A DNA stretch of 64,000 nt from positions 86,823 to 150,822 of the forward strand of contig NZ_JAUFQR010000002.1 of assembly GCF_030409875.1 (NCBI RefSeq), given 5' to 3'. This document shows, piece by piece, positions 27,476 to 35,844 of the stretch. The notes under the pieces are model-generated. The model ran no database searches. It had not been told where the DNA came from and saw only the letters and a program-made list of their open reading frames with translations. The number at the start of each line of letters is the position of its first letter. The first letter of the stretch is position 1. The position numbers and the translations under genes were made by a program. This stretch comes from Chryseobacterium tructae. Lineage in GTDB: Bacteria > Bacteroidota > Bacteroidia > Flavobacteriales > Weeksellaceae.

Positions 27476-27549
27476 GGCGAGGTAGCTCAGTTGGTTAGAG
27501 CGCAGGATTCATAACCCTGAGGTCACGGGTTCAATTCCCGTCTTCGCTA
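27476..27549 (+). tRNA. tRNA-Met (anticodon CAT), copy 1
   Basis: 74 nt. GGCGAGG pairs with CTTCGCT (two G-U pairs) as the acceptor stem; the D-loop TAGCTCAGTTGGTTAGAGC is canonical; the anticodon loop ATTCATAAC holds CAT; the T-arm is CGGGTTCAATTCCCG. The 3' discriminator is A and CCA is not encoded. Elongator type is likely because the acceptor has no C1-A72 initiator mismatch. Confidence 0.97.
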
Positions 27550-27550
27550 C

Positions 27551-27585
27551 AAAAACCGCGATCATTTATAATGATTGCGGTTTTT
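27551..27585 (+). terminator. Terminator of tRNA-Met copy 1
   Basis: AAAAACCGCgATCAT / ATGATtGCGGTTTTT stem with a TTATA loop, just after the tRNA 3' end. Confidence 0.88.
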
Positions 27586-27891
27586 CTTTTTATATAATTA
27601 CGCTCATTTTTCCAGATCACTTTCGCTTATAATTGTTCGCTCTCTTTAGAAAAATGTCATCCGAAGACGTCAGCCTTATTTTAATTATTATGGGCTAGGG
27701 TAGAAATACTACTATTGAAGTTAGGACTCATAAGAATGGAAAGACTAAGAATCTTGATCTCCTTTTTATTTTCTGAGGTATATGATGCTTAAATCTTATA
27801 TTAAATAACCAGTATAGTCTATTCTGTATATCATGTAAAATATATTTCAAATTTTATTTTCATTATAGGTCTGCAGATAATATTATTTTTT

Positions 27892-27899
27892 TATATTTG
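27892..27899 (+). promoter_or_regulatory. -7 box of the second tRNA-Met gene
   Basis: TATATTTG, 12 bp before the tRNA, identical in sequence and spacing to copy 1. The -33 region is weaker (CTG). Confidence 0.65.
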
Positions 27900-27911
27900 C
27901 ACCACCAAAAC

Positions 27912-27985
27912 GGCGAGGTAGCTCAGTTGGTTAGAGCGCAGGATTCATAACCCTGAGGTCACGGGTTCAATTCCCGTCTTCGCTA
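27912..27985 (+). tRNA. tRNA-Met (anticodon CAT), copy 2, attachment-site gene
   Basis: 74 nt, identical to copy 1 over its whole length. Its 3' end from the T-stem on (TCCCGTCTTCGCTAC, starting at 27972) is repeated at 38240, which marks it as the integration target. The gene was left complete by the integration, as is typical for tyrosine-recombinase elements. Confidence 0.97.
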
Positions 27986-27992
27986 CAAAAAA
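27972..27992. repeat. Left attachment site (attL), 21-bp core
   Basis: Runs from the 3' strand of the tRNA T-stem through the acceptor end into six A residues: TCCCGTCTTCGCTAC then A6. Identical copy at 38240-38260. Confidence 0.9.
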
Positions 27993-28033
27993 AATCCGTA
28001 TTATGCTTATAAAAGGCATTTTACGGATTTTTG
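27991..28033 (+). terminator. Terminator supplied by the element to tRNA-Met copy 2
   Basis: AAAATCCGTA / TACGGATTTT outer stem with an inner ATGC/GCAT pairing, then TTGCTTTT. It replaces the original tRNA terminator, now at 38257. Confidence 0.75.
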
Positions 28034-28042
28034 CTTTTAAAT

Positions 28043-28059
28043 AATCCCGACATAATCCC
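28043..28059. repeat. Left copy of a 17-bp direct repeat, candidate integrase arm site
   Basis: AATCCCGACATAATCCC, itself two AATCCC words 11 bp apart. The same 17 bp occurs at 38092-38108 near the other end, in the same orientation. Paired short repeats inside both ends are typical arm-type sites of tyrosine integrases. Confidence 0.6.
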
Positions 28060-28167
28060 GAATAGTTAGGTTCTAACCAAAGATCAAGTGTAAAAGTGTC
28101 AACAAGAAGACTAGCCATAAAAATAGTTTAATGTACAGTCTTCACGGATTAATATCAATCCAATCTT

Positions 28168-28938
28168 TCATTCATTATAATAAAAGTTAATATTTCTTTT
28201 TTCGCAGATAGTTTTAACTTCTTTAAAATTTTTGAGTTTTAAGCCTCTTGCGTCAATTGTTTCTAGTTTAGGTGCATTTAGAATAGCAATAGGGATTGTT
28301 GTTATTCTTGTACCTGAAATATTGATCCACTCCAAATTGGACATATTGTTTAAGCACTGAGGTAAATCAGATATATGAGTATTCTCTAAAGTTAAAAATT
28401 TTACTTTTTGTAATTTACAAATAGAAGCGGGTACTTTATTTATAACAGTTCCATCTAAATTAATACTTTCTAAGTTTGTAAGATTGTTTATATCATCATT
28501 GATTGATACAATAGGGTTATTTCTTAAATCAATATATGTTAGTTTTTTAAGGCTGTAAAAGGAATTTGGGAGCACAGTTATACTATTGTTTGGAACGTCA
28601 AATTGAAGTAAATTTGATAATTTCCCTATACTTTCCGGAATAAATGTAACTTTTTTCTTTTCATTGGCAACTTGAAATACCTTCATTTTTTGAAAATTTC
28701 CAATCCAATTAGGAATCGTAGAAGTTTCATTCATTAAGATTAAATCAAGATTTTTAAGTCTAAGATAAGTAAGTGAATCCCTTTTATTCCATAGTGAATC
28801 CATAACCATCCTTGTGCTATTTTCTATAGGAAAATCTCTTAATACTTTTTCTTTTTCATCATAGGCTGGGTTATTGTATTGTTGGCAAGAACATAACAAT
28901 GGGATAAATAGTAAGATATTTAAGATGCTACTTCTCAT
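28168..28938 (-). CDS. Leucine-rich-repeat lipoprotein, candidate immunity protein
   Basis: 256 residues. A lipoprotein signal (MRSSILNILLFIPLLCSC, Cys16 or Cys18) implies an envelope location. From about residue 50 on, at least six leucine-rich repeats of about 23 residues are visible (LRLKNLDLILM, FIPESIGKLSNLLQFDVPNN, LPNSFYSLKKLTYIDLRNNP and so on). It overlaps the upstream effector gene by four bases (ATGA), so it is translated in step with it. Last gene of the VgrG-effector block. A periplasmic immunity role against the adjacent effector is inferred from position, overlap and localisation; LRR proteins also have many other roles. Confidence 0.8.
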   Translation of the reverse strand: MRSSILNILLFIPLLCSCQQYNNPAYDEKEKVLRDFPIENSTRMVMDSLWNKRDSLTYLRLKNLDLILMNETSTIPNWIGNFQKMKVFQVANEKKKVTFIPESIGKLSNLLQFDVPNNSITVLPNSFYSLKKLTYIDLRNNPIVSINDDINNLTNLESINLDGTVINKVPASICKLQKVKFLTLENTHISDLPQCLNNMSNLEWINISGTRITTIPIAILNAPKLETIDARGLKLKNFKEVKTICEKRNINFYYNE

Positions 28939-30482
28939 ATTTTCAAATCTTTTATATATAGAGCGTGAATATAATGATTAATCGTTAAACGGTTGTATTT
29001 GTCATTTTCTTCAATACTTTGTACTAATACGGATGCCTCGTTTTTTCCGTGGCTTTGATCCTTTAAATAAGTTTCAAAGTTAACGGACTTTTTATCATAC
29101 TCATATACCTCTCTTTTCAATATTTTCGTAAGCAATTCTTCGGAAATATCAATAAAGTTAAAACCTAAATTATAGTTTTTATTAATTGGAGAATTAATAG
29201 CTCTTTTCACAGAATTTCTTCCCTCATTAATTGAAATTTGTAGTTCCTTATTCCAATTTTCAATAATAAATTCATCATTCTCTGCTTTCATTCGGTTTAC
29301 AGTATCCATTACAAATGGTGGAATAATAGACGGCGGTGGAATCTTGTGGTCAGCCACTCCTCTTAATAAAGCGGCCATATCAGATAAAACACCAAAGATT
29401 CCCATAACTTCACCTACAATTTTTATTTTTCCTGCAAGACCTTTTCCAGATTCATATTCTATTGCATTAATTCCTTTGGGTACATTAGCTGATGTTTCGG
29501 TTCCTACATTTACGGCTCTTTTTATCTCTTTTTCAAACCTATTATCAATATCAGATACATCATAATAATAGTACTCAGAAGTTGCACCTTTTCTTATAGT
29601 ACTGAAAAAGTTCTTTTTCTCCAGATTTCTTATTGCAATATCATAGGCTTTCTTTTCAAAAGCTGTCAGTTCTTTTTTTGCGCCTGTTCCGTAAGGTTTT
29701 GATAGCGTATTTACTTTATTGGCATATAGTCCATTTTTAATGGCTGAAACATACCAAGGACTTCCAGTTTCAACAGAATATATTGCAGGTAAGAGATGCT
29801 TATCCGAAGCATGAACGAAAATAATAGGCTCTACTATCTGTTTAGGTTTTACTTTCAGGTAATTCCAATTTTCCCAGGGTAGTTCTGCTACTTCAATAAA
29901 ATTATTTTCATCAATATATTTACATCTGAAATAAAGTTCTAAATCCCTGCCTTCATCATCGGCCATCATTTTTATCAGTGCGTCTTCACTCAAAAGTAAA
30001 GATATTACTATTTCAGAATTTGCATCCATTTTCCAGTCTGTCAGTGCTTCATTGTTTTCAGGATTAGTACTTACCATATTTATTTTTTCGTAACCTTTGG
30101 TATTCTTGTAGCCTGTTAATTCCTTATTTGCTAAACTTAGAATATAGAGCAGAAAATCAAACTCATCCCATTCCCGTAATTCAAGGTTTACTTTTTTTCC
30201 TTCAGGAGATTTAATGTTCTTCATTTTCAAATGAAACTGAACCTTATCACCTAATTGAGCTTCTTTGATTTCCTTGCCTTCCTCATCTGTCCACCAACCC
30301 TTTTCAAAATATGTGTATGAGGATGGAGCTTCCTTTGGCTCTCCGAAATTAGTGCCTCCATCTGCTGTGAAGTGGCTTCCTTGTCCAGCATACACTGAAA
30401 ACTCATCTGTGTAAACAGTCCATGTTTCGCATTCTATGCTATTAGTACCACCTACAATTCTTGTAATTTTTCCACCTGCCAT
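28935..30482 (-). CDS. Putative T6SS effector linked to VgrG
   Basis: 515 residues, no signal peptide, as expected for a protein loaded on a secretion spike. The N-terminal 60 residues (MAGGKITRIVGGTNSIECET, then YTDEFSVYAGQGSHFTADGG) are of a type I associate with VgrG-linked cargo in Bacteroidota. A second beta domain follows (KGWWTDEEGKEIKEAQLGDK, FHLKMKNIKSPEGKKVNLEL). Around residues 360-400 there is a hydrophobic Gly-containing stretch (KIKIVGEVMGIFGVLSDMAA), which could insert into membranes. No catalytic toxin motif was recognised, so the activity is unknown. It begins 2 bp after vgrG and overlaps the LRR lipoprotein gene by 4 bp. Effector status is inference from context. Confidence 0.65.
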   Translation of the reverse strand: MAGGKITRIVGGTNSIECETWTVYTDEFSVYAGQGSHFTADGGTNFGEPKEAPSSYTYFEKGWWTDEEGKEIKEAQLGDKVQFHLKMKNIKSPEGKKVNLELREWDEFDFLLYILSLANKELTGYKNTKGYEKINMVSTNPENNEALTDWKMDANSEIVISLLLSEDALIKMMADDEGRDLELYFRCKYIDENNFIEVAELPWENWNYLKVKPKQIVEPIIFVHASDKHLLPAIYSVETGSPWYVSAIKNGLYANKVNTLSKPYGTGAKKELTAFEKKAYDIAIRNLEKKNFFSTIRKGATSEYYYYDVSDIDNRFEKEIKRAVNVGTETSANVPKGINAIEYESGKGLAGKIKIVGEVMGIFGVLSDMAALLRGVADHKIPPPSIIPPFVMDTVNRMKAENDEFIIENWNKELQISINEGRNSVKRAINSPINKNYNLGFNFIDISEELLTKILKREVYEYDKKSVNFETYLKDQSHGKNEASVLVQSIEENDKYNRLTINHYIHALYIKDLKI

Positions 30483-30484
30483 AT

Positions 30485-32382
30485 TTAGTGCATTTTAGAT
30501 TTTTCTCCACTATTATTTTCAAAGTTTCCCTTTGTATGAAGCTCATTCTTTTCATCAGATACAACCTGCTTTTTATTGGATTGGTCTGTAACGTTCTTTG
30601 CTTTGGATTTTCTTTCTCCCTGAGCTATTTCCATAATATTTGATGCCATTAGTGAATAATCAGCAACAGCATTTTGTATCATCATTCCTCCTGCAAAACT
30701 GCTGTGGTTAACACCTGCGGTTTCAGAAATATTCATCCCGGCATTAGATGTAATATTCATTCCTGCAATCATACTAATGTTTTCCCCTGCATTGAAAGTC
30801 ATATTCTTTGGTGCGGTTACTGAAATATTTCCTTGCCCATCCATAAAATAAGTATTACCACTTGGATCAATAATATTTACACTTCCTTCAGCATCATTCA
30901 TCAAAATGCGGATTCCGCTTCTGGTTTGAATGGATTTAAGATGATTATTGACTCCACCTCCTAAAGCAACATTTCCATGGAACATTCCACCCATGGCAAA
31001 AGGAAAATCTGGATTATGATATTCAAAACCTACCATTACTTGATCTCCAATTTCAGGGATTGCTACAAATCCTCTATTCTGACTTATTGCATCTGTTCCC
31101 CCTGCATCTGGACTCATCATCCTGATAAAGCTTGTTGTATCATTCAATTGCCAATCGAATTGTACTTGTATTCTTCCTTGGTTTAAAGGATCAACATTGG
31201 AGATAACAGTTGCTACTTGTGGCTCTGCTTTAGGTATTTCAAAATTAGGCTTAGGCATAAAACCTGTTCCTTCGGCAATTGCTTCAAAGCTTCCTGTGTA
31301 ATATCCTCTTGCATCAACTTCGTGATTTACCTCAGTAATCATTAAAGTAGTAAAATGCGAGGTTTGATTGCTGTCTGGTTTTCTCATAGCTAAGTCAGCA
31401 ACACAACCAATATATAGAAACGGAACTGTTGTTTCTCCTGAAACTGTAAAAACATCTACTGCCTTACTACCTCTTGCACTCTTTTGGGAATCATCTACAT
31501 CACGAAACATATTGGCATTAATGGGAGTAGGGGTTAATGAACGAGTTTTAAAGATATTATCATTCAATTCATAAGCTTTGGAAGATAACTCACCTAAATG
31601 CTTAATATGATTGTCAACACCCAACATTTTTGTATGACTGCTACTATTGTAACCAAAATATTCAGGCTTTGTGTGAACCGCTTTGAGTTCAATGGTAACA
31701 TCATTTACATTACTACCATCAATAAGTTTAATGGACTTTTCATTAGGTGGAAGTTTTCCAAAATGTAGGACTTCTCCATCATAATAAAATTGCTCTCCGT
31801 AAGCTTCTGCAATTCTGGCAAGGTAATTATAATGAGTTTCACAATACTGTGCGCTATAGTTGATGTAGCTATTATTTTGAGTATCTACCCTAAAATCAAA
31901 ATCATTTGTACCCAATGCTTCTTTAATAATTCTGTCTGCAATAATGGATGTATTTACAGATTGATCTCCTCCAAAGCTTTGAGTGTGTGGAGCAGAGGCC
32001 ATTAGAATTGTGGGACTGTAACCTTTGAGTACAATATTTCCCAAACTCATTTTTCCTTGCTGAATGCTACATTTGTAATAATTCCTACAAATGTTCTCTC
32101 TGGGTTTTCATGCTCTGGATCTTTATATTTAAAGGTTACGGTCAATCGTTTTCCCATGAATTGTCTTGCCTGTTCAAGATTATAGTTTTGGGTTTCAGCC
32201 AAAGAATCATGAGCCAGGATAAGTTCAAAGCTATGATGTGTTTTAGCACTCTGCTGTAAACGGAAATGTTTAAAATGGTTGATAGGTTTTCCGCCAGCTA
32301 TAATATCAAGCTGAATGACACGATTGATACCTGAAATATGGTTTTCAGAAATCTTCTCTGAATTTGAGATTTTTTTTTTCAT
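30485..32382 (-). CDS. T6SS spike protein VgrG, one apparent frameshift
   Basis: About 632 residues when one base is restored at the T5 run 32050-32054 (plus strand). The first 111 residues (HISGINRVIQLDIIAGGKPI, FKHFRLQQSAKTHHSFELIL) then read on into MSLGNIVLKGYSPTILMASA without a gap. The gp27-like N-terminal region is followed by the gp5 OB-fold (NQGRIQVQFDWQLND, GFVAIPEIGDQVMVGFEYHN) and a beta-helix tip with repeated NISMIAGMNITSNAGMNISE units. VgrG sits at the tip of the type VI tube and carries effectors across. No other T6SS structural genes lie in the window, so this is an orphan VgrG that would rely on a system elsewhere in the genome. Confidence 0.9.
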
Positions 32383-32703
32383 AAGATTATGTGTGTTTTA
32401 TTATATCACCAAATATAGATAAAAACAGTGCCAAAGTAGATTATTTTGTAACTATTTAAAAAAGTGTAGTAAAACTACGATCAAGTATAAATATTAAAAG
32501 GAGGAAGCATAATTAATGGATAAGATTTAAAATTTATATGTTGTAGCTTTTATAACAATCTGCTTATACTGCTTTTATTTTTTTGTTAGAAAAACTTAAT
32601 AATTGGCTCCTAAACTTTTTGAGAATGTAAATAGTAACTTAGAGAAGGGAAAATAATATGTGAGATTAGGATAGTAATTTACCCGGATTTACCAAAAAAT
32701 TAA

Positions 32704-32711
32704 TATTTTTG
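32704..32711 (+). promoter_or_regulatory. Candidate -7 box before the structured RNA
   Basis: TATTTTTG matches TAnnTTTG; it lies 54 bp before the first stem. A good -33 TTG was not found. Confidence 0.4.
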
Positions 32712-32764
32712 TTTCAGAAATAAACCCTATTTGTTAGGGTGTTAATATACATACTAAAAAGTCT

Positions 32765-32908
32765 TGTAAGTAGAAATCGGCAAAATTTCAAATAGTAAAA
32801 CAAGACGGATTAATTGGTATGCCTCTAAAGGCGTATCCTATCCGTTGTTTTACTATGGCTTTGCCGAGCCACTACTTACAGCGTGATTTGGATGCGCTGT
32901 TTTCTTTT
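32765..32908 (+). ncRNA. Nested four-stem structured RNA candidate with terminator
   Basis: P1: TGTAAGTAG (32765-32773) with CTACTTACA (32872-32880), 9 bp. P2: TCGGCAAA (32777-32784) with TTTGCCGA (32860-32867), 8 bp. P3: ATAGTAAAACAAGACGGAT (32792-32810) with ATCCGTTGTTTTACTAT (32840-32856), 17 bp with a 2-nt GA bulge. P4: TATGCCT/AGGCGTA with a CTAA loop (32818-32835). All stems are nested. It ends in an ACAGCG/CGCTGT hairpin and T-run (32878-32908) whose 5' arm shares three bases with P1, so P1 and the terminator compete. This suits an attenuator, riboswitch-like leader or sRNA; a DNA-level role such as oriT or single-strand origin is also possible. I do not know a named family. Confidence 0.6.
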
Positions 32909-32980
32909 TATCTGATTACGGTTTTCCATAAAGATTTTTTTAGAATGGCTTTTATTTTTGAAAGTTAAAACTCAAGTTAT

Positions 32981-33904
32981 ATGGAAACACAACGACCTCA
33001 GCTAAAACAATGGTATAATAACAAAGTCCTACTTATTGTTCTTTTCTTTTTATTTCCTCCTTTAGGAATTTATGCAATGTTAAAACACAAAACCGATACT
33101 TGGAAAAAGGTATTGTACATCACTCCTTCTGCTATTGTTACTATTTTACTGACCATAGGAATAATAGGCTCTTTCTTTGTAGATAGTTATAAAAGTGGTC
33201 TTGATTATTATAATAAAAAAGATTTTGTAAAGGCGTATGATTTTTTTCAGATGGTAAAACAGGATGATAAAAATTACAATGATGCTATTGCAAAAATTTC
33301 TGAAATAAAACCTATTGTGGATAGTATCAACACTGCAAAAGGAAATGAAAAACTTGCAAAAAATCAAAGAAAAGAAGAAGAAAATATAGTTGGAAAACAT
33401 GAGAAAGGGATTGTTGATGCTTCATTAGAATTTCCTGTAGATCAACAAAATTTCATTAAAGCAGTTGAGCAGGCATATAGCGATTATAAGGATGCTCCCA
33501 ACGAATTAAAAAAATCGGCAATTAGAACTGAAAGAGGTAACCTCATCAAAAAAAAAGTTGATGGAAAAAGAAACTTTTCAGATTGGGTTGTAGTTGTAAA
33601 AGAAATGCATACTACAGGGAAAGGAAAGGCTTATTTTATTGTTAAAATTGATGGGACTAATATAGAAATGGGTACAGTAAACAACGAGCTTTCCAATATG
33701 TTTGAAAATTCTTTAATCGAACAATCAAACCCTATTTACAATCAGATTTCTGAATTAAAGAAAGGTGATGTAATTATAATTAGTGGTTCATTCTTTCCTT
33801 CGGATAAAAATGACTATATCCAAGAATTAAGTTTAACAGAAGAGGGGAGTATGAGAAAACCTGAATTTCTTATAAAGTTTACCAAGGTTCAAAAAAAGAA
33901 TTAG
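32981..33904 (+). CDS. Membrane protein with two N-terminal transmembrane segments
   Basis: 307 residues. Two hydrophobic segments (VLLIVLFFLFPPLGIYAML, and ITPSAIVTILLTIGIIGSFF) anchor the protein; a FLFPPLGIYAMLKH pattern in the first is common in small membrane proteins of Firmicutes and Bacteroidota. Next comes a short TPR-like helical segment (YYNKKDFVKAYDFFQMVKQDD) and a coiled region rich in Lys/Glu. The C-terminal 140 residues (NFSDWVVVVKEMHTTGKGKA, GDVIIISGSFFPSDKND) form a beta-rich domain reminiscent of OB-fold proteins that bind small ligands. It lies 73 bp after the structured RNA terminator. Function in the element is unknown. Confidence 0.7.
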   Translation: METQRPQLKQWYNNKVLLIVLFFLFPPLGIYAMLKHKTDTWKKVLYITPSAIVTILLTIGIIGSFFVDSYKSGLDYYNKKDFVKAYDFFQMVKQDDKNYNDAIAKISEIKPIVDSINTAKGNEKLAKNQRKEEENIVGKHEKGIVDASLEFPVDQQNFIKAVEQAYSDYKDAPNELKKSAIRTERGNLIKKKVDGKRNFSDWVVVVKEMHTTGKGKAYFIVKIDGTNIEMGTVNNELSNMFENSLIEQSNPIYNQISELKKGDVIIISGSFFPSDKNDYIQELSLTEEGSMRKPEFLIKFTKVQKKN

Positions 33905-33924
33905 AAAATTAATCAAGTATTTAG

Positions 33925-34368
33925 ATGAAAACAAAAAAATATTTTTATAAGTTTTTTTTATTTAGCCTTCTTTTGATTTTTACTTCCATGTTCAGCCAAA
34001 AGAAGGAATATATTATCTTGGCCAAACCAAAAATAGTTTCGTATGAAAATGTTTCAATTAAATTTGAAAAGCATTATGATATGATTTTGGTTTCCTTGAA
34101 TGCTGTAAAACCAAATACCTCTGTTATTTACCGGGGAGTTGTTAGCTCTACAAAAGGCTCATGGTTTCTAAATAGTTATTTTTCCAGTAGTGAGGGTTGG
34201 CATAAAGTAGAAAGTGTAGATAAAAGCTCTGGTTATTTAGACTATAACAATCAAGGAGTAATGGAATTTACTTTATCTGATATTGTAGATGTCTATAAGA
34301 TTTATATTTTTTCCAGTGAGCTTCCGGATAAAGATATTGGTATATTTATTCAGGTTAATAAAGAATAA
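33925..34368 (+). CDS. Secreted protein of unknown function
   Basis: 147 residues with a signal peptide (MKTKKYFYKFFLFSLLLIFT, likely cut after FSQ). The mature part is beta-rich and aromatic (STKGSWFLNSYFSSSEGWHK, DKSSGYLDYNNQGVMEFTLS). No known domain. It starts 20 bp after the upstream gene and is probably co-transcribed with it. As cargo of the mobile element it could belong to the T6SS block or be an independent accessory gene. Confidence 0.65.
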   Translation: MKTKKYFYKFFLFSLLLIFTSMFSQKKEYIILAKPKIVSYENVSIKFEKHYDMILVSLNAVKPNTSVIYRGVVSSTKGSWFLNSYFSSSEGWHKVESVDKSSGYLDYNNQGVMEFTLSDIVDVYKIYIFSSELPDKDIGIFIQVNKE

Positions 34369-34519
34369 TTCCAAAAAATATCAACTTTTAAATTAGCACA
34401 AAATTACAGTGAGGTATACTTCTAACCTAGTGGAGTTCTTCAAATGTGTCAATATTTTAATGGTGGGGGTGCTAATCCCTGCCTTATTTTTGTCTTAAAA
34501 CCCTTATAATAAAGAAAAA

Positions 34520-34552
34520 TCCCCTAAATTCTATAAATAGGAAAGTAGGGGA
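34520..34552 (-). terminator. Probable terminator for the 34596-34970 gene
   Basis: TCCCCTA / TAGGGGA outer arms with an inner CTAT/ATAG pair; on the minus strand it is followed by a T-rich run. Confidence 0.6.
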
Positions 34553-34595
34553 ATAAATAGAAGCTTATTTTGATGGATTTTTAGTTTTACCCACC

Positions 34596-34970
34596 CTATC
34601 GTTTAATGCTACCAAATATATTTTCAATCTGTTCCTTGTTAAGGTAACTCATGTATTGCCTTAATTCTGATGCTCTTTTATCAGAAGGTAATTGATTGAG
34701 GTAGAATTTAGTTTTTGTAAATTCGCTCTTCAAGGATTCATAGATGAGGTTTCTTGTATTATTGCTTATCTCATCATTTCCTGTGCATAATAATTTAATA
34801 ATAGGTTTTAACCTTACAAATCTTTCATCCGGGCTAACATAGTTAATACTCTTATGAAGCTGTTTAATATTGTCCTCGAATAGTTCTAATAGGTTTTCTT
34901 TTGCTTTAGTACTTAATTTATTTCGAGATCCAATTTTTCTCCCGCTGTTTCTTGAATTTTGTTTATCCAT
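34596..34970 (-). CDS. Small basic protein of the mobile element
   Basis: 124 residues. The N-terminus NSGRKIGSRNKLSTKAKENL has a GRKxGSxNK pattern like AT-hook or small terminase/DNA-packaging proteins, so DNA binding is plausible. The rest is helical (LLELFEDNIKQLHKSINYVS, SELRQYMSYLNKEQIENIFG). It lies directly beside the iteron array, which is on its upstream side. A role in replication, copy control or phage-dependent packaging is possible but not shown. Confidence 0.6.
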   Translation of the reverse strand: MDKQNSRNSGRKIGSRNKLSTKAKENLLELFEDNIKQLHKSINYVSPDERFVRLKPIIKLLCTGNDEISNNTRNLIYESLKSEFTKTKFYLNQLPSDKRASELRQYMSYLNKEQIENIFGSIKR

Positions 34971-35057
34971 TTTATTAAATATTTATTTGTTGTTTTATAA
35001 AATACTTGCAATGCTTTTTGAAAAAGCGTTGCTTCTATTTTTGTTTCTATATCTTTT

Positions 35058-35186
35058 TATATAGAGTTCTATATATGTCCATCTTTTACTCAATATTGAT
35101 GTAATTTTTACTCAAAATGAATGTAATTTTTACCCAATATAATCCATCTTTTACCCATTTTTTTTTACAATCCATGTTTTACTCAC
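35058..35186. other. Candidate replication origin: AT palindrome plus five iterons
   Basis: Perfect palindrome TATATAGA-gt-TCTATATA at 35058-35075, then five direct repeats with the core TTTTAC(T/C)CA: 35078-35093, 35100-35115, 35122-35137, 35143-35158, 35171-35186. Spacing is 22, 22, 21 and 28 bp, close to two DNA turns. Three copies begin TCCATCTTTTAC or TCCATGTTTTAC and two TGTAATTTTTAC. Regular phased iterons beside a Rep-like gene are the mark of a theta-type plasmid origin. A sixth isolated core lies at 34585-34593. Confidence 0.68.
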
Positions 35187-35790
35187 TTTCAATTTTGTAT
35201 TTGGTTTTTAATTTCTCAAATTCTTCATATATGAAAGAGGGGATCTTATATTGAGTTCCACCTTGTTTTATTATGAATTCTCTATCAATTAAATCCTTCT
35301 TGTGTTTAGATAACATTGACTTTTTTATACCTAAGTAATAGCAAAAAGTTTCTTCATTAAAGAATCCATTGTTATTTTTGCTCTTCCGAAATAGAGAATA
35401 CGTTAGGTATAATAGGAGGTATTTTTTTAGTCTGATTTTGTATGCTAACATAAATTCAAAATAAACAATTAGAAAGTGTCCAATTGGAGTAAATTTGTTT
35501 GCTGTATCTGCATTTAGTCTATATCTACCTTTCTCTTCTTCAATAATATGATTTTGTTCTATAAGGACTTTTAATTTTTTGTGTAAGGTCTTTCGTGTAA
35601 TTATAGAATATAATTTCTCTTCTATTTTAGACATATTTATTTTTCCAATTTCATTTCCTTTTGAGATTTTCATTAAATAGTACAATAAAATGTATGATTC
35701 AAAATCTGCTAATTCCAGTTCTTTTATTACATCATAATAGATAATAATGAATTGAAATTGTGGGTATTTTTTATTATCTTTGTAGTGCAT
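35179..35790 (-). CDS. Winged-helix replication-initiator-like protein
   Basis: 203 residues, rich in Lys, Tyr and Ile. Two winged-helix-like parts can be seen: LADFESYILLYYLMKISKGN to ITRKTLHKKLKVLIEQNHII (about residues 32-90), and NGFFNEETFCYYLGIKKSML to KKDLIDREFIIKQGGTQYKI (about 141-190). This layout resembles Rep_3-type plasmid initiators, though the protein is shorter than usual (about 300). Iterons begin right at its 3' end (last copy overlaps the stop region). If correct, it binds the iterons to start replication of the excised element. An alternative is a helix-turn-helix regulator of the element. Confidence 0.6.
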   Translation of the reverse strand: MHYKDNKKYPQFQFIIIYYDVIKELELADFESYILLYYLMKISKGNEIGKINMSKIEEKLYSIITRKTLHKKLKVLIEQNHIIEEEKGRYRLNADTANKFTPIGHFLIVYFEFMLAYKIRLKKYLLLYLTYSLFRKSKNNNGFFNEETFCYYLGIKKSMLSKHKKDLIDREFIIKQGGTQYKIPSFIYEEFEKLKTKYKIESE

Positions 35791-35844
35791 AATTCATTTT
35801 GTAAAGACTTCCTCAAATTCCCTAAAAGAGGAAGTCTTTTATTA

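Larger units (their letters stand above)
27550..27911 (+). other. Spacer of the tandem tRNA array, related to the region right of attR
   Basis: 362 bp without a gene. The first 180 bp hold a terminator and sequence homologous to 38257-38450. The last 20 bp (27892-27911) are identical to the 20 bp before tRNA copy 1, including the -7 box TATATTTG. This shows that promoter, tRNA, terminator and spacer were duplicated as a unit. Confidence 0.8.
32383..32980 (+). other. 598-bp intergenic region with a structured RNA element
   Basis: Divergent region between vgrG (-) and the membrane-protein gene (+). The first 320 bp are AT-rich with nothing convincing. From 32704 there is a -7 box, a CCCTA/TAGGG mini-hairpin (about 32728-32742) and then the nested structure described separately. 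Confidence 0.6.

Noticed and set aside
30485..32382. VgrG as two separate proteins (111 and 521 residues) with an ATGA overlap
   Set aside because: The two pieces join in frame into one normal VgrG when one base is added to the T5 run, the same error type seen eight more times in this window.
32765..32908. Retron non-coding RNA
   Set aside because: Nested stems recall an msr-msd layout, but there is no reverse transcriptase gene nearby.
34596..34970. Phage small terminase making the element a phage satellite
   Set aside because: The N-terminal GRKxGSxNK pattern is suggestive, but it is short and shared by other DNA-binding proteins; no other packaging gene was found.
35078..35186. CRISPR array
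   Set aside because: Repeats are only about 16 bp with 5-12 bp between them, no unique spacers of constant length and no cas genes; iterons explain it better.
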